From Pseudomonas quebecensis (lineage in GTDB: Bacteria; Pseudomonadota; Gammaproteobacteria; Pseudomonadales; Pseudomonadaceae): DNA of 64,000 bases. The stretch's first letter is position 1. Each line of letters opens with the position of its first letter. Positions 15,284 to 23,404 of this stretch are shown piece after piece. The notes under the pieces were generated by a model. The model saw nothing but the letters and a program-made list of their open reading frames with translations, had not been told where the DNA came from and did no database searches. Position numbers and translations under genes: made by a program. Where the stretch lies: assembly GCF_026410085.1 (NCBI RefSeq), contig NZ_CP112866.1:186001-250000 (forward strand). Reading direction: 5' to 3'.

Positions 15284-17200
15284 TTAAGGGGGGGCTGGCG
15301 CAGGCTTGGGCACCAGGTCCGGCAGCGGCGGCGGCAGCGGCTGCCAGGTGGCATCCGGTTGTTGCATCGGCGGTGGCAGCGCCGGCGCAGGGTCGCCCCC
15401 AATTGGCTTGAGAATCATTTTTTCGGTGGTGTCGCGCAGGATCATGCCCTGCGTCGAACTGCGCGCCTCGGTGCCGCTGTGAAAGGTGCTGATCTGGGAA
15501 ATCGGCAGGTCCAGGTTGCGTTCGATTCTCGGGGTCAGCAACAGGATAATCTCGGTTTTCTGCTGAGTGTTCTGGTTGGAGCCAAACAGCTTCTTACCGA
15601 TCCACGGGATCTGGCTCAACCACGGCAAACCCGAGCCCTCGTCGACGTCCGCCGTGCGAATCAGCCCCGAGACGATCTGGGTTTCATTGTTGCGCGCGGT
15701 CAGCAAGGTCTTGGTGGCCCGTGAGCCGAGCTCGAACGTAGCCGGTACATGTTCCGAGCCGGCAATGCGCTTGGTGATATGGCTCATTTCCACGCTCAGC
15801 TCCAGGTTCACCTCATCGCTCAGGCTGATATTGGGCTTGACCGTGATCTGCAACCCCACGTCCTGGTAAGACACCGACGAGGTGGTGATCTGGTTGGCGG
15901 TGGTGGTGGTGACCACAGGGATCTTGTCACCGATGTTCACCTGGGCTTCTTCACGATTGCGCACCCGCACCCTGGGGTTGGCCAGGGTCACGGTGTTACC
16001 GCTGCGTTGCAGCATATTGATGCGTGCCGAGGTGCTGCCCGAGTCGAGCAGGATGTTGTCGCCATTGATCCCCCGCAACGCGCTGATCGGAATGCCCGCC
16101 AGCCCGGCAGGTACGTTGGCGAGGTTGCCCACGGATAAGCCGATGCTCTCCGGGTATTGGATGCCCAGGTTCAATTCGTCGGTCAGGCTGACCTCCAGCA
16201 CCTGAATGTCGATGGTCACTTCCGACTGTGCGATATCGATGGCCTCCACCAGTTTCTCCACGGCGCTCAGGGTGTCGAGGCCGTCGCGCACAATCACGGC
16301 GTTCAAACGCTCATCCACCAGCACTTCCTTGGGCTTGAGGGCTTGCTTGATCTCGGCGCCCACCACCTTGGGGTCACTGTGGCTGAGGTAAAACGTGCGC
16401 ACTGCCAGCTCGCGGTATTCACGTTCTTTGTCCGGGCGGCGCGGGTAGACCAGGATGGTGTTGGCGTTGAGGATCTTCTTCTCCAGGCCCTGGGTGGTCA
16501 GCAACAGGTTCAGTGCGTCCTCGGCGGTGGTGCGACTGGCGGTCATGCTGGCCGATGCGCTGGGATTGACGTCCTTGTCGATCACAAAATTGACCCCGGA
16601 CAGCCGCGCGATCGTCTCGAAAATCGTGGACAGGCTCTGGGCGCTGAACTCAAGGCTCAAAGGTTTGCGCATGGCTTCGGAGAGGTCCGCGCTGAGATAG
16701 TCGGCGCTGACCAACTCACGGGTCAGGGCGTTACGAAAGTCCAGGGCCTCTCGGTAGTTAGGCTTTTGCGCGATGATCCGGCGTACCAGGTTGAGCGCTT
16801 CCACCGGGTTGGAACGCTTCATGTCATAGGCCCGCGCCAGCTGCGGGCGCAGGTGCTTCATCGCCTGGATGCTCTGGATTTCCTGGCGCGCGCCGAGGTT
16901 GCCGGGGTCATATTTGAGGATGGTTTCCAGGGCGCGGATGGCGGCGGTATCGTCGCCACGCATCAGCGCGGTGCTGGCTTCGCGGCTGTATTGGGCCACC
17001 AGCAGTTCCAGCCTGCTGAACTGCGCGGTGCGCAGCTGAATATCGTCGGGATCCTGTTTGGCTTCGGCCTGCAGCACCTCGACAGAACGCACGATGTCGC
17101 CTTGTTTGCGTAACTCATCGCTTTGCCTGATCGCCCGCTGGGTGTCGCACGCACTCAGCGCGAACAGCGCCAGGCTCAAGGGAATCCATCTAAGCGGCAT
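15284..17200 (-). CDS. gspD: T2SS/T4P-type secretin, GspD-like lipoprotein
   Basis: This 638-residue protein starts with a lipobox (LSAC, Cys18), so it is probably self-anchoring in the outer membrane. A TPR-like N-terminal region (about 20-150) precedes secretin N-domains (VDERLNAVIVRDGLDTLSAVEKLVEAID) and a C-terminal secretin channel (VPATFELGSRATKTLLTARN, GLPWLSQIPWIGKKLFGS, EIILLLTPRI). A proline-rich tail ends the protein. It is the last gene of the minus-strand secretion operon, 18 bp after the PilP-like gene. The TPR-containing lipoprotein layout is unlike Xcp/Hxc GspD and closer to MSHA-type (MshL) or other T4P-like secretins. Confidence 0.88.
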   Translation of the reverse strand: MPLRWIPLSLALFALSACDTQRAIRQSDELRKQGDIVRSVEVLQAEAKQDPDDIQLRTAQFSRLELLVAQYSREASTALMRGDDTAAIRALETILKYDPGNLGARQEIQSIQAMKHLRPQLARAYDMKRSNPVEALNLVRRIIAQKPNYREALDFRNALTRELVSADYLSADLSEAMRKPLSLEFSAQSLSTIFETIARLSGVNFVIDKDVNPSASASMTASRTTAEDALNLLLTTQGLEKKILNANTILVYPRRPDKEREYRELAVRTFYLSHSDPKVVGAEIKQALKPKEVLVDERLNAVIVRDGLDTLSAVEKLVEAIDIAQSEVTIDIQVLEVSLTDELNLGIQYPESIGLSVGNLANVPAGLAGIPISALRGINGDNILLDSGSTSARINMLQRSGNTVTLANPRVRVRNREEAQVNIGDKIPVVTTTTANQITTSSVSYQDVGLQITVKPNISLSDEVNLELSVEMSHITKRIAGSEHVPATFELGSRATKTLLTARNNETQIVSGLIRTADVDEGSGLPWLSQIPWIGKKLFGSNQNTQQKTEIILLLTPRIERNLDLPISQISTFHSGTEARSSTQGMILRDTTEKMILKPIGGDPAPALPPPMQQPDATWQPLPPPLPDLVPKPAPAPP

Positions 17201-17218
17201 AAGCGTGCCCCTCCCGGG

Positions 17219-17707
17219 TCAGTGCTTGTCCAGGCGCAGGGTGCTGACCTGCTTCAACGGCAGGTAGGTCAGCACCACGGCGGTGTCGGTGAGTTTGTCC
17301 AAGCGGTAGTGGGCGTCCAGCATCTTGCCGGGCACGATGCGCCCGGGCACCGAGCATCGGTTGCACAGGGTGTACTGTTTGCCATTGCCGCTGAGCACGA
17401 CGATGTTCGCCTGGTTCTCGTAGCGCCATTGCGCGCTGACCGTGAAGGGCAGCGCCGGCGGCGTGGGCGCTGTGTTAACCACCGGCGCGGGAGCAGGCGG
17501 TGGCGTCCAGGTTTGTACGGGGAACAGATCGATCTTCGCCAGGGGCGTTTCGGCAATGGCGGCGGGCGCCGGTCCAGTCGGCGCCGGTGTGGCGGTGACA
17601 GGGGCCGCAGCGTGGTCGGGAGGTGCGGGTTCGTCCTGCCAGAACAGCCAGGCGCAACCGATCAACGTCAGCAGCAGGAGGAGGCGCAGGTACACCGGCA
17701 GCTTCAT
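17219..17707 (-). CDS. PilP/GspC-like inner-membrane linker protein
   Basis: This 162-residue protein has an N-terminal membrane helix (LPVYLRLLLLLTLIGCAWLF), a Pro/Ala-rich linker (about 25-100) and a small C-terminal beta domain (NIVVLSGNGKQYTLCNRCSVPGRIVPGKMLDAHYRLDKLTDTAVVLTYLPLKQ in outline). This layout is that of PilP or GspC, which connect the inner platform to secretin N-domains. Its ATG overlaps the TGA of the PilO-like gene by 4 bp. The assignment comes from architecture and position, not a clear family motif. Confidence 0.6.
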   Translation of the reverse strand: MKLPVYLRLLLLLTLIGCAWLFWQDEPAPPDHAAAPVTATPAPTGPAPAAIAETPLAKIDLFPVQTWTPPPAPAPVVNTAPTPPALPFTVSAQWRYENQANIVVLSGNGKQYTLCNRCSVPGRIVPGKMLDAHYRLDKLTDTAVVLTYLPLKQVSTLRLDKH

Positions 17708-18240
17708 TCCACCACCCCCAGGACGCTGATTTTAAGGTCGATGGTGAGTAGGCCGCTGGCGATGTCCTTGCGCTCCAGGGTCAGGTTTTCGATGCGCACC
17801 GCCGGCTCCTTGGCGATATCCGTCAAGGCTTCGCGCAGGAGAAAGTAGGGGCCGGAAAGAGGGATCTGCGCATCCAGGCGCTGCAATCCGGTATCCCCCG
17901 GCGTGGAGTAGGCCAGGGTGGTTTGCTCAATGATGAAACCGCGCTGGCTCAGCAGGCCCAGCAGTTTTTCCAGGCGCGGGGCAAAATCGGGTGCCGTGGG
18001 TAATGCCTCGACCGCCGCCGGTTCAGTTACCTGAACCGCCTGGGGCTGTTCGTCGATACCCGCTTGCAGCGCCTGGCGTCGCTGGCTGTCGGCGCTGCTT
18101 GCCGGCTGAATCACCGCCACCTCAATCAGCAACGTCGCTGCCATTACCCCCACGGCCAGCAGGCCCCAGAAGCCCAGGCGCTGGCGCGTTTGCATCAGGT
18201 ACCAACGCAGGCGCGGCAAGTGGCGAGTGAGGGCACCCAT
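17704..18240 (-). CDS. PilO/GspM-like platform protein
   Basis: This 178-residue bitopic protein has one membrane segment (FWGLLAVGVMAATLLIEVAVI, about 24-44), a short coiled region and a ferredoxin-like C-terminal domain (IEQTTLAYSTPGDTGLQRLDAQIPLSGPYFLLREAL). These are the features of PilO and GspM. It lies 6 bp after the PilN-like gene and overlaps the PilP-like gene by ATGA, so the four platform genes look translationally coupled. Confidence 0.65.
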   Translation of the reverse strand: MGALTRHLPRLRWYLMQTRQRLGFWGLLAVGVMAATLLIEVAVIQPASSADSQRRQALQAGIDEQPQAVQVTEPAAVEALPTAPDFAPRLEKLLGLLSQRGFIIEQTTLAYSTPGDTGLQRLDAQIPLSGPYFLLREALTDIAKEPAVRIENLTLERKDIASGLLTIDLKISVLGVVE

Positions 18241-18246
18241 GGGCGG

Positions 18247-18801
18247 CTACCCCGCGCCAACGGTGAGTTTGACTTGCACCGGATGCTGCGGGTCTTGGGT
18301 CTTCAGTGCGCTTTGTTGCAGGTTCACCTGCACCCCTGGCTGGGCCTTGAGCCGGTCCACGAAGCGAAACGCATCCCCCAGTTGCTTGGCTTCCAGGTCC
18401 AGGTGCACGACCTGGGCCTGGGTGTTGACCTCCACGCGGGTCAGGGCGATTTCCTTGGACCAGGCCTGCGCCACGCCATCCATCAGGGCAAACGGCGTGA
18501 TCTTTTGCCGGGCGAAGCTAGCCAGCTGCTGTTTTTGCTGGGGTGACAAACGGATGGCGGCCTGGATCAGCTGCTCCTGGCGGCGGGTGAGTTGAATAAA
18601 TTGCTGCTCCAGCACATCGGTCTGTTGCTGCTGTTGCACCATGCGCTGCCAGTGGTGCCAGGTGCTTGACAGCAACAGACCTGCGACCAGCCACAACCCG
18701 GCTACCAGGGCACGATGGGTGGGGGTGGGGCGTTGGAAATCAACGCTGGGCGCACGGGGCGCGCGCAGGTGTTGCCAGACACCCGCGAGCCTGGATTTCA
18801 T
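18247..18801 (-). CDS. PilN-like platform protein
   Basis: This 184-residue protein has a basic cytoplasmic N-terminus, one membrane helix (ALVAGLWLVAGLLLSS, about 32-48), a glutamine-rich coiled coil (MVQQQQQTDVLEQQFIQLTRRQEQL) and a periplasmic ferredoxin-like domain. That matches PilN or the periplasmic half of GspL. The ATG at 18801 overlaps the stop of the PilM-like gene (ATGA). The open frame extends 77 codons upstream of it but only as a shadow of the preceding gene. Confidence 0.65.
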   Translation of the reverse strand: MKSRLAGVWQHLRAPRAPSVDFQRPTPTHRALVAGLWLVAGLLLSSTWHHWQRMVQQQQQTDVLEQQFIQLTRRQEQLIQAAIRLSPQQKQQLASFARQKITPFALMDGVAQAWSKEIALTRVEVNTQAQVVHLDLEAKQLGDAFRFVDRLKAQPGVQVNLQQSALKTQDPQHPVQVKLTVGAG

Positions 18802-19523
18802 GACGGCGACTCCTCCAGCCACGGATGCACGGGCCCCAGGCGATTGTCCACCGGGGCGTTGCTGACAACCCGCGTAGCCGAGGCATGTCGTTCTACCAGC
18901 AGGTCGGTGGTGAACAGGTTGTCGTTCAAGGTGCTGCCGGGCAGGGTAGGGATCACGCACACCTGATCGATCATGCCGTGGTGTCGGTACAGGCAACTGA
19001 GGCTGCCGGCCTCGGGCACGGCTACCACGCAATCGTCGGGCAGGTGCCGCCAGTACTGCCGGGCGACTGCCGTCAGCACGGGCGCGCAGGTCACCAGCGG
19101 CAAGCGGTTGAGCGTGAACAGCTCGCGCAGGTCCTGCAGCACATCCCGTGGCGTGGCGACCGCCAGGCGCGGTTGACCGAAAGGGCTATCGGCGACCTGC
19201 ACCTGCCAGCGCTCGGCATCGATATTGGCCTGCTGGCCGAACGTCGCCTCGGCGAAGCCTTGCCAGTCCTGTGCGCTGTACAGCTCGGGGTGCCAGGGCA
19301 GCATCAGGTAATGCACATGGGGAAAACCCAGCAGCACCGTGGCACGGTCGAGAAACTTCACGCGCCCGCGTGGCGCCTGCTCCAGCAGTTCGGCACAGGC
19401 GGCCAGCGGCGCGCCCCGGCGTTGCGCGTGGCAGATGGGCGCGCCGCGCCAGCGGGCCCGCGCGGCCCATTCGGCGGCATCGCTGTGCAGCCACACCACG
19501 TGCTCAATAAAGGGAAATGACAC
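18798..19523 (-). CDS. PilM/GspL cytoplasmic-domain-like protein
   Basis: This 241-residue protein without a membrane segment occupies the PilM position between gspE and the PilN-like gene. The start is a GTG at 19523 behind a strong AAGGAGGT ribosome site that lies inside the end of gspE; the two genes overlap by 20 bp. Read this way the protein begins VSFPFIEHVVWLHSD. It looks like the detached cytoplasmic half of GspL, or PilM, which recruits the ATPase to the platform. Sequence identity to either family is weak by eye. Confidence 0.55.
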   Translation of the reverse strand: MSFPFIEHVVWLHSDAAEWAARARWRGAPICHAQRRGAPLAACAELLEQAPRGRVKFLDRATVLLGFPHVHYLMLPWHPELYSAQDWQGFAEATFGQQANIDAERWQVQVADSPFGQPRLAVATPRDVLQDLRELFTLNRLPLVTCAPVLTAVARQYWRHLPDDCVVAVPEAGSLSCLYRHHGMIDQVCVIPTLPGSTLNDNLFTTDLLVERHASATRVVSNAPVDNRLGPVHPWLEESPS

Positions 19524-21120
19524 GGTGGACCTCCTTGAGCGTGGTGTCGCCCTGAGCCGCATGGGCCAGGGCAATGTCGCGGATGAACACATGGCCGGCT
19601 TCACGCGCCAGTTCACGCAGGGTGGAGGCGGAGCTGCGGTTGAGCAGGCCTTCCTTGATGCGGTCGGTCAGGGTCAATACTTCGGCCAATGCGAGCCGGC
19701 CGCGATAGCCGGTGTGGCGACAGGCCTCGCACCCCTTGCCCACGCGGTAATGACCCTGGTTCAACTGAGCCTCGGGCAGTTGGGCGAGGCGGGCAATGTT
19801 CGCGTCGGGCGCGGCCTCCTCGGCGCAGTCCGGGCAGACGCGTCGCACCAGGCGTTGGGCGACCACGCCGTTGAGCGCTTCGACGAAACTCGCCGGGTCG
19901 ACGTCCATGTAGGTAAAACGCTCCAACACGCTGAACGCGCTGTTGGCATGCACCGACGACATCACCAGGTGCCCGGTCAGAGCGGCCTGCACCGCAATGC
20001 CGGCGGTTTCACCGTCGCGAATTTCGCCCACCAGGATCGTGTCCGGGTCATGCCGCAGGATCGAGCGCAGGCCGCGGGCGAAGGTCAGGCCCTTCTTGTC
20101 GTTGACCGGGATCTGCAGCACGCCGGGCAGTTCGTATTCCACCGGGTCTTCGATGGTGATGATTTTTTTCTCGCCGGTATTGGTCTCCGACAAGGCGGCA
20201 TACAGCGTGGTGGATTTGCCGCTGCCGGTGGGGCCGGTGACCAGCAGCATGCCGTAGGGCTCGCTGGCCAGGACGCGAATGCGCGCGATAGTGTCGGCGG
20301 CCAGGCCCAGGGCCTCCAGGCTCAGGGATTCGCCGCGCTGGGATTTGTCGAGGATGCGCAACACCGCGTCTTCGCCATGAATGCTGGGCATGATCGACAC
20401 GCGAAAATCCACTTCGCGGCTCTGGATCTTCATTTTGAAGCGCCCGTCCTGGGGCACCCGCCGCTCGCCGATATCCAGCTCCGACAGCACCTTGATCCGC
20501 GACAGCGCCTGCTCGGCCATGTCCAGGCCGCTGGCCTGGCCCATCTGCTGCAATACACCGTCGATGCGGTACTTGATCACCAGGCCGGCGGGACTGGTTT
20601 CCACATGGATATCGCTGGCGCGGCTTTGCAGCGCGTCGAACAGCATGGAGTTGACCAGACGCACCACTGGGTTGTCGTCGCGGGCGATGCTGCTCAGGGA
20701 AATTTCCTGGGCGGCCTGGCTGATCGGTGCGTCGGGGTCGTCTGCGCCAAACGGCTGCATCACCCGCTGGCTGGCTTCGGCCTTGGTCAACCGGGTCTTG
20801 ACGGCGCCGGGCAGGCTCATGGCCAGGGGCAATTGGCGCAAGGTGCTGGAGGACTGCAGCCAGTGTCGGCTGGTCAGGGTGAAGGGGTCGCCCAGTACCA
20901 GGCACGGCTGGCCCTCGTGGTCCAGGGGCAGCACGTTATGCACCAGTGCCTGAGGCAATGGCAGCAGGTCAAAGCGCCAGTGTTCATCGAGATTTTCCGG
21001 GGCAATGGCGAGCATTCCCAAAGTATGGGCGATCGTCGCCAGCTGTTCGGGCGCTGTGTGCAGCACCTCCAGCAGGTAATTGGATACGCTCAACCCGCGT
21101 TGCTCTGCGAGAGCCTGCAT
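19504..21120 (-). CDS. gspE: T2SS/T4P assembly ATPase, GspE/PilB family
   Basis: The 538-residue protein has a divergent N-terminal domain, the N2 domain (DIHVETSPAGLVIKYRIDGVLQ, about 170-190), Walker A GPTGSGKST (296-304), an Asp box (ITIEDPVEYELPG), a Walker B region (RSILRHDPDTILVGEIRD) and a His box (LTGHLVMSSVHAN). A tetracysteine zinc module (CPDC, then CEACRHTGYRGR) is present, as in GspE/PilB. It powers pseudopilus extension. The ATG at 21120 lies 24 bp after the gspF stop; no alternative in-frame start is available between them. Confidence 0.92.
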   Translation of the reverse strand: MQALAEQRGLSVSNYLLEVLHTAPEQLATIAHTLGMLAIAPENLDEHWRFDLLPLPQALVHNVLPLDHEGQPCLVLGDPFTLTSRHWLQSSSTLRQLPLAMSLPGAVKTRLTKAEASQRVMQPFGADDPDAPISQAAQEISLSSIARDDNPVVRLVNSMLFDALQSRASDIHVETSPAGLVIKYRIDGVLQQMGQASGLDMAEQALSRIKVLSELDIGERRVPQDGRFKMKIQSREVDFRVSIMPSIHGEDAVLRILDKSQRGESLSLEALGLAADTIARIRVLASEPYGMLLVTGPTGSGKSTTLYAALSETNTGEKKIITIEDPVEYELPGVLQIPVNDKKGLTFARGLRSILRHDPDTILVGEIRDGETAGIAVQAALTGHLVMSSVHANSAFSVLERFTYMDVDPASFVEALNGVVAQRLVRRVCPDCAEEAAPDANIARLAQLPEAQLNQGHYRVGKGCEACRHTGYRGRLALAEVLTLTDRIKEGLLNRSSASTLRELAREAGHVFIRDIALAHAAQGDTTLKEVHRVISLY

Positions 21121-21144
21121 TGCCGTGTCTGTTCGCTCATCGCA

Positions 21145-22329
21145 CTACCCCTGAATGGAGCCCGCCAGTTCAAAGATCGGCATGTACAACATGAACACGA
21201 TCAGGCCAATCAGCCCGCCCACCACCAGCATCAACACCGGCTCGAAGACCTTGCTGAACAGCTCGATGGCGCGCTCCAGCGCCTCATCGTGAAACTGCGC
21301 GATGCGCTCGCACATGGCCGCCAATTCGCCGCTTTGTTCACCGACCCGCAGCAGGCGTTCGGCGACGGCGGTGGTCAGTTGGTGACGGGCCAATGACGTG
21401 GACAGCGGCTGACCGGACTGGATATCGATCATGGCTTGGCGCAGGGCTGCCTGGCGTTCCACAGGCAGCAGGGCACCGGACAGTTCCACCGCTGTGACCA
21501 CCGGCATTCCGCCCATCAACAGCATGCCGGCGGTGCGATAAAACCGCGCGAGTACAAACAGCGTGCGCTGGGCGCCCAGGCTGGGAATCTTCCAGAACAG
21601 CTCGGCCGCGCGACGTTTGAACGCGGCACTGCGAAACAGCAGCACCAGCGCGACGATTGCCAGCACCAGGCCGATCAGTAACTCCATGCCGCGCGCCTCC
21701 ACCAGCGCGCCCCACCACACCATCAAACGCGCGGTGGCAGGCAGGTCGTTGACCGCGTCGAACACCGAAGCGAAGCGTGGGATCACGAAGAACAGCAGAA
21801 ACAGCAGGATCAACGCACCCACGCTGAGCACCACCACGGGGTACATCAGGGCGCCGCTGACGCGTTTTTTCACGCTTTCCAAGTGCGCTTCAAAATGATG
21901 GTAGCGGCGCAGGGCCACGGCCAATTGGCCGCTGTGCTCGGAGGACGCCACGGTGGCGATCAACAGCGACGGGAACGTCTGCGGCTTGAGCTGCAGCGCT
22001 TTGGATAACGAGTTGCCCTCATACATCGACGCCAGCAGGTCGCTCATCACTTGCCGGTTGATGCCAGGCGGTGCCTTGTCGCGCAGGGTTTCCACGGCTT
22101 CCACCAGCACCAGGCCGGCGTCGAGCAGCACCACCAATTCCTGGATGAACAAGCCAAGGGCGAACCTGGACCGCCGGCTCGGTAATTTGAGTTGGCGACG
22201 GGCTTTCAACGAGATGACCTGGGCGCCGTCGGCCTGCAATTGCCGGCGCGCCTGGGCCAGGTCGGTGGCTTGCAGATGCAGGGACTGCAAGTGGCCATCG
22301 CGGATGATTCGCGCGTCGATGTCGATCAT
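21145..22329 (-). CDS. gspF: T2SS/T4P polytopic platform protein GspF/PilC
   Basis: This 394-residue protein contains two GspF domains with three membrane regions (VVVLSVGALILLFLLFFVIPRF, LLIGLVLAIVALVLLF and VFEPVLMLVVGGLIGLIVFMLYMPIF). It is the polytopic core of the assembly platform. The ATG at 22329 (MIDIDARIIRDG) overlaps the stop of the lytic transglycosylase gene (ATGA). An open frame reaching 22386 is a shadow extension. It is followed by gspE. Confidence 0.92.
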   Translation of the reverse strand: MIDIDARIIRDGHLQSLHLQATDLAQARRQLQADGAQVISLKARRQLKLPSRRSRFALGLFIQELVVLLDAGLVLVEAVETLRDKAPPGINRQVMSDLLASMYEGNSLSKALQLKPQTFPSLLIATVASSEHSGQLAVALRRYHHFEAHLESVKKRVSGALMYPVVVLSVGALILLFLLFFVIPRFASVFDAVNDLPATARLMVWWGALVEARGMELLIGLVLAIVALVLLFRSAAFKRRAAELFWKIPSLGAQRTLFVLARFYRTAGMLLMGGMPVVTAVELSGALLPVERQAALRQAMIDIQSGQPLSTSLARHQLTTAVAERLLRVGEQSGELAAMCERIAQFHDEALERAIELFSKVFEPVLMLVVGGLIGLIVFMLYMPIFELAGSIQG

Positions 22330-22790
22330 GGCGTTTGCCTGGCCAGTTGCTGGCGCTGCTGCAGCAGCTCGCCGTAATAACGCCACACGGCGCGAGCGTA
22401 GCGTGTGCGCCGCGCTTCACGCTCCGGCTTGGCGCCTGCGTTGTAAGCGCCCACGGCCTGCCAGCCATAACCTTTTTCGCGGATGAAACCGGCGAGAATC
22501 CATGCGCCGACCATCACGCTGGTGCAGGGTTGCTGGAGCAGGTGCCGTTCGGTGATGCCGAACGCGGCCAGCGCGGGCAAATGGCGGCTGTTGATTTGCA
22601 TCAGGCCGATATCCTGGCTGCCGTCGGTGTTGATATTGCGCGCGTCAGGGTTGAGGCCGGACTCGACCTTGGCAATGGCATACAGCAGCAGTGGGTCGAC
22701 GTGGTAGCGGCTGGCTGCCAGTTGCCAGCAGTTGGCCTGGGCTGTACCCGTGAGGCACAGGAGCGTCAGGACCAGCCGCAGCGTGCGCAT
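22326..22790 (-). CDS. lytic transglycosylase, IagB/VirB1/PilT-type SLT domain
   Basis: The 154-residue protein has a signal peptide (RTLRLVLTLLCLTGTAQA) and an SLT domain with catalytic Glu in AIAKVESGLNP, the GLMQINSRH motif and AVGAYNAG. Small enzymes of this type open peptidoglycan for secretion or conjugation machines. The ATG at 22790 is one base after the gspG stop, and its own stop overlaps the gspF start. Embedding between gspG and gspF suggests a dedicated role in letting this machine span the cell wall. Confidence 0.85.
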   Translation of the reverse strand: MRTLRLVLTLLCLTGTAQANCWQLAASRYHVDPLLLYAIAKVESGLNPDARNINTDGSQDIGLMQINSRHLPALAAFGITERHLLQQPCTSVMVGAWILAGFIREKGYGWQAVGAYNAGAKPEREARRTRYARAVWRYYGELLQQRQQLARQTP

Positions 22791-22791
22791 G

Positions 22792-23223
22792 TCACAGACC
22801 GTACACAATGTCGGCGTAGGTGTTCACACCGCCGGCCTTACCGTCGCGGCCCAGCGAGATGATTTCCGCATCGTTGGGCGGGGTGCCGGGGTTCTTGTAG
22901 AGATAAGCGTTGCCCCAAGGGTCTGGGGGTAACGTTTTCAAATACGGCCCCTGCCAATTGCCCGAATTGGTGGGCCGCGTGGTCAACGCATTCAGGCCGA
23001 GGGTTTCGTCGGGGTAGTTGCCATTGTCCAGACGGTACTGGTTCAAGGCATCGGCGAGGGACTTCATCTGGCCCTGGGCGGTTTGCACCTTGGCGAGTTC
23101 AAGGCGGTCGAACATCTTCGGGCCGACGTAGCCGGCGAGCAGGGCGATGATCAGCAGGACGACCAGCAGTTCAAGTAACGTAAAGCCGCCCTGAGGCGGG
23201 GCGATAAGCGTGCGTGCGCGCAT
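22792..23223 (-). CDS. gspG: major pseudopilin GspG
   Basis: This 143-residue protein has a class III prepilin leader ending at Gly13, then FTLLELLVVLLIIALLAGYVGPK with Glu at mature position 5. The globular part carries GspG signatures: YRLDNGNYPDETLGLNALTTRP, GPYLKTLPPDPWGNAYLY and SLGRDGKAGGVNTYADI. It is the calcium-binding-type major pseudopilin of T2SS. No prepilin peptidase is nearby, so PilD elsewhere probably processes it. Confidence 0.93.
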   Translation of the reverse strand: MRARTLIAPPQGGFTLLELLVVLLIIALLAGYVGPKMFDRLELAKVQTAQGQMKSLADALNQYRLDNGNYPDETLGLNALTTRPTNSGNWQGPYLKTLPPDPWGNAYLYKNPGTPPNDAEIISLGRDGKAGGVNTYADIVYGL

Positions 23224-23333
23224 GGCAATCCTCGACGGTTGGGAGTAACTCTCTGCCGGCCCGTTGGGGAAGCGGGCACCGCCGGTAGGACTGCGTTATA
23301 ACCATTACTGCTTCCAATTGTAGCGGTGCGCGA

Positions 23334-23359
23334 TATAAGGCGCCGTAAGGCGCCCTATA
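23334..23359 (-). terminator. hairpin between the LPMO gene and gspG
   Basis: TATA-A-GGCGCC-GTAA-GGCGCC-C-TATA forms an extended stem-loop in the 181-bp gap downstream of the LPMO gene. It has no clear U-run, so partial attenuation is as likely as termination. Confidence 0.4.
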
Positions 23360-23404
23360 ACGTTTGGCGCTTGCTGTTATCAAGTCAGCGCATATGCCGG
23401 TGAC

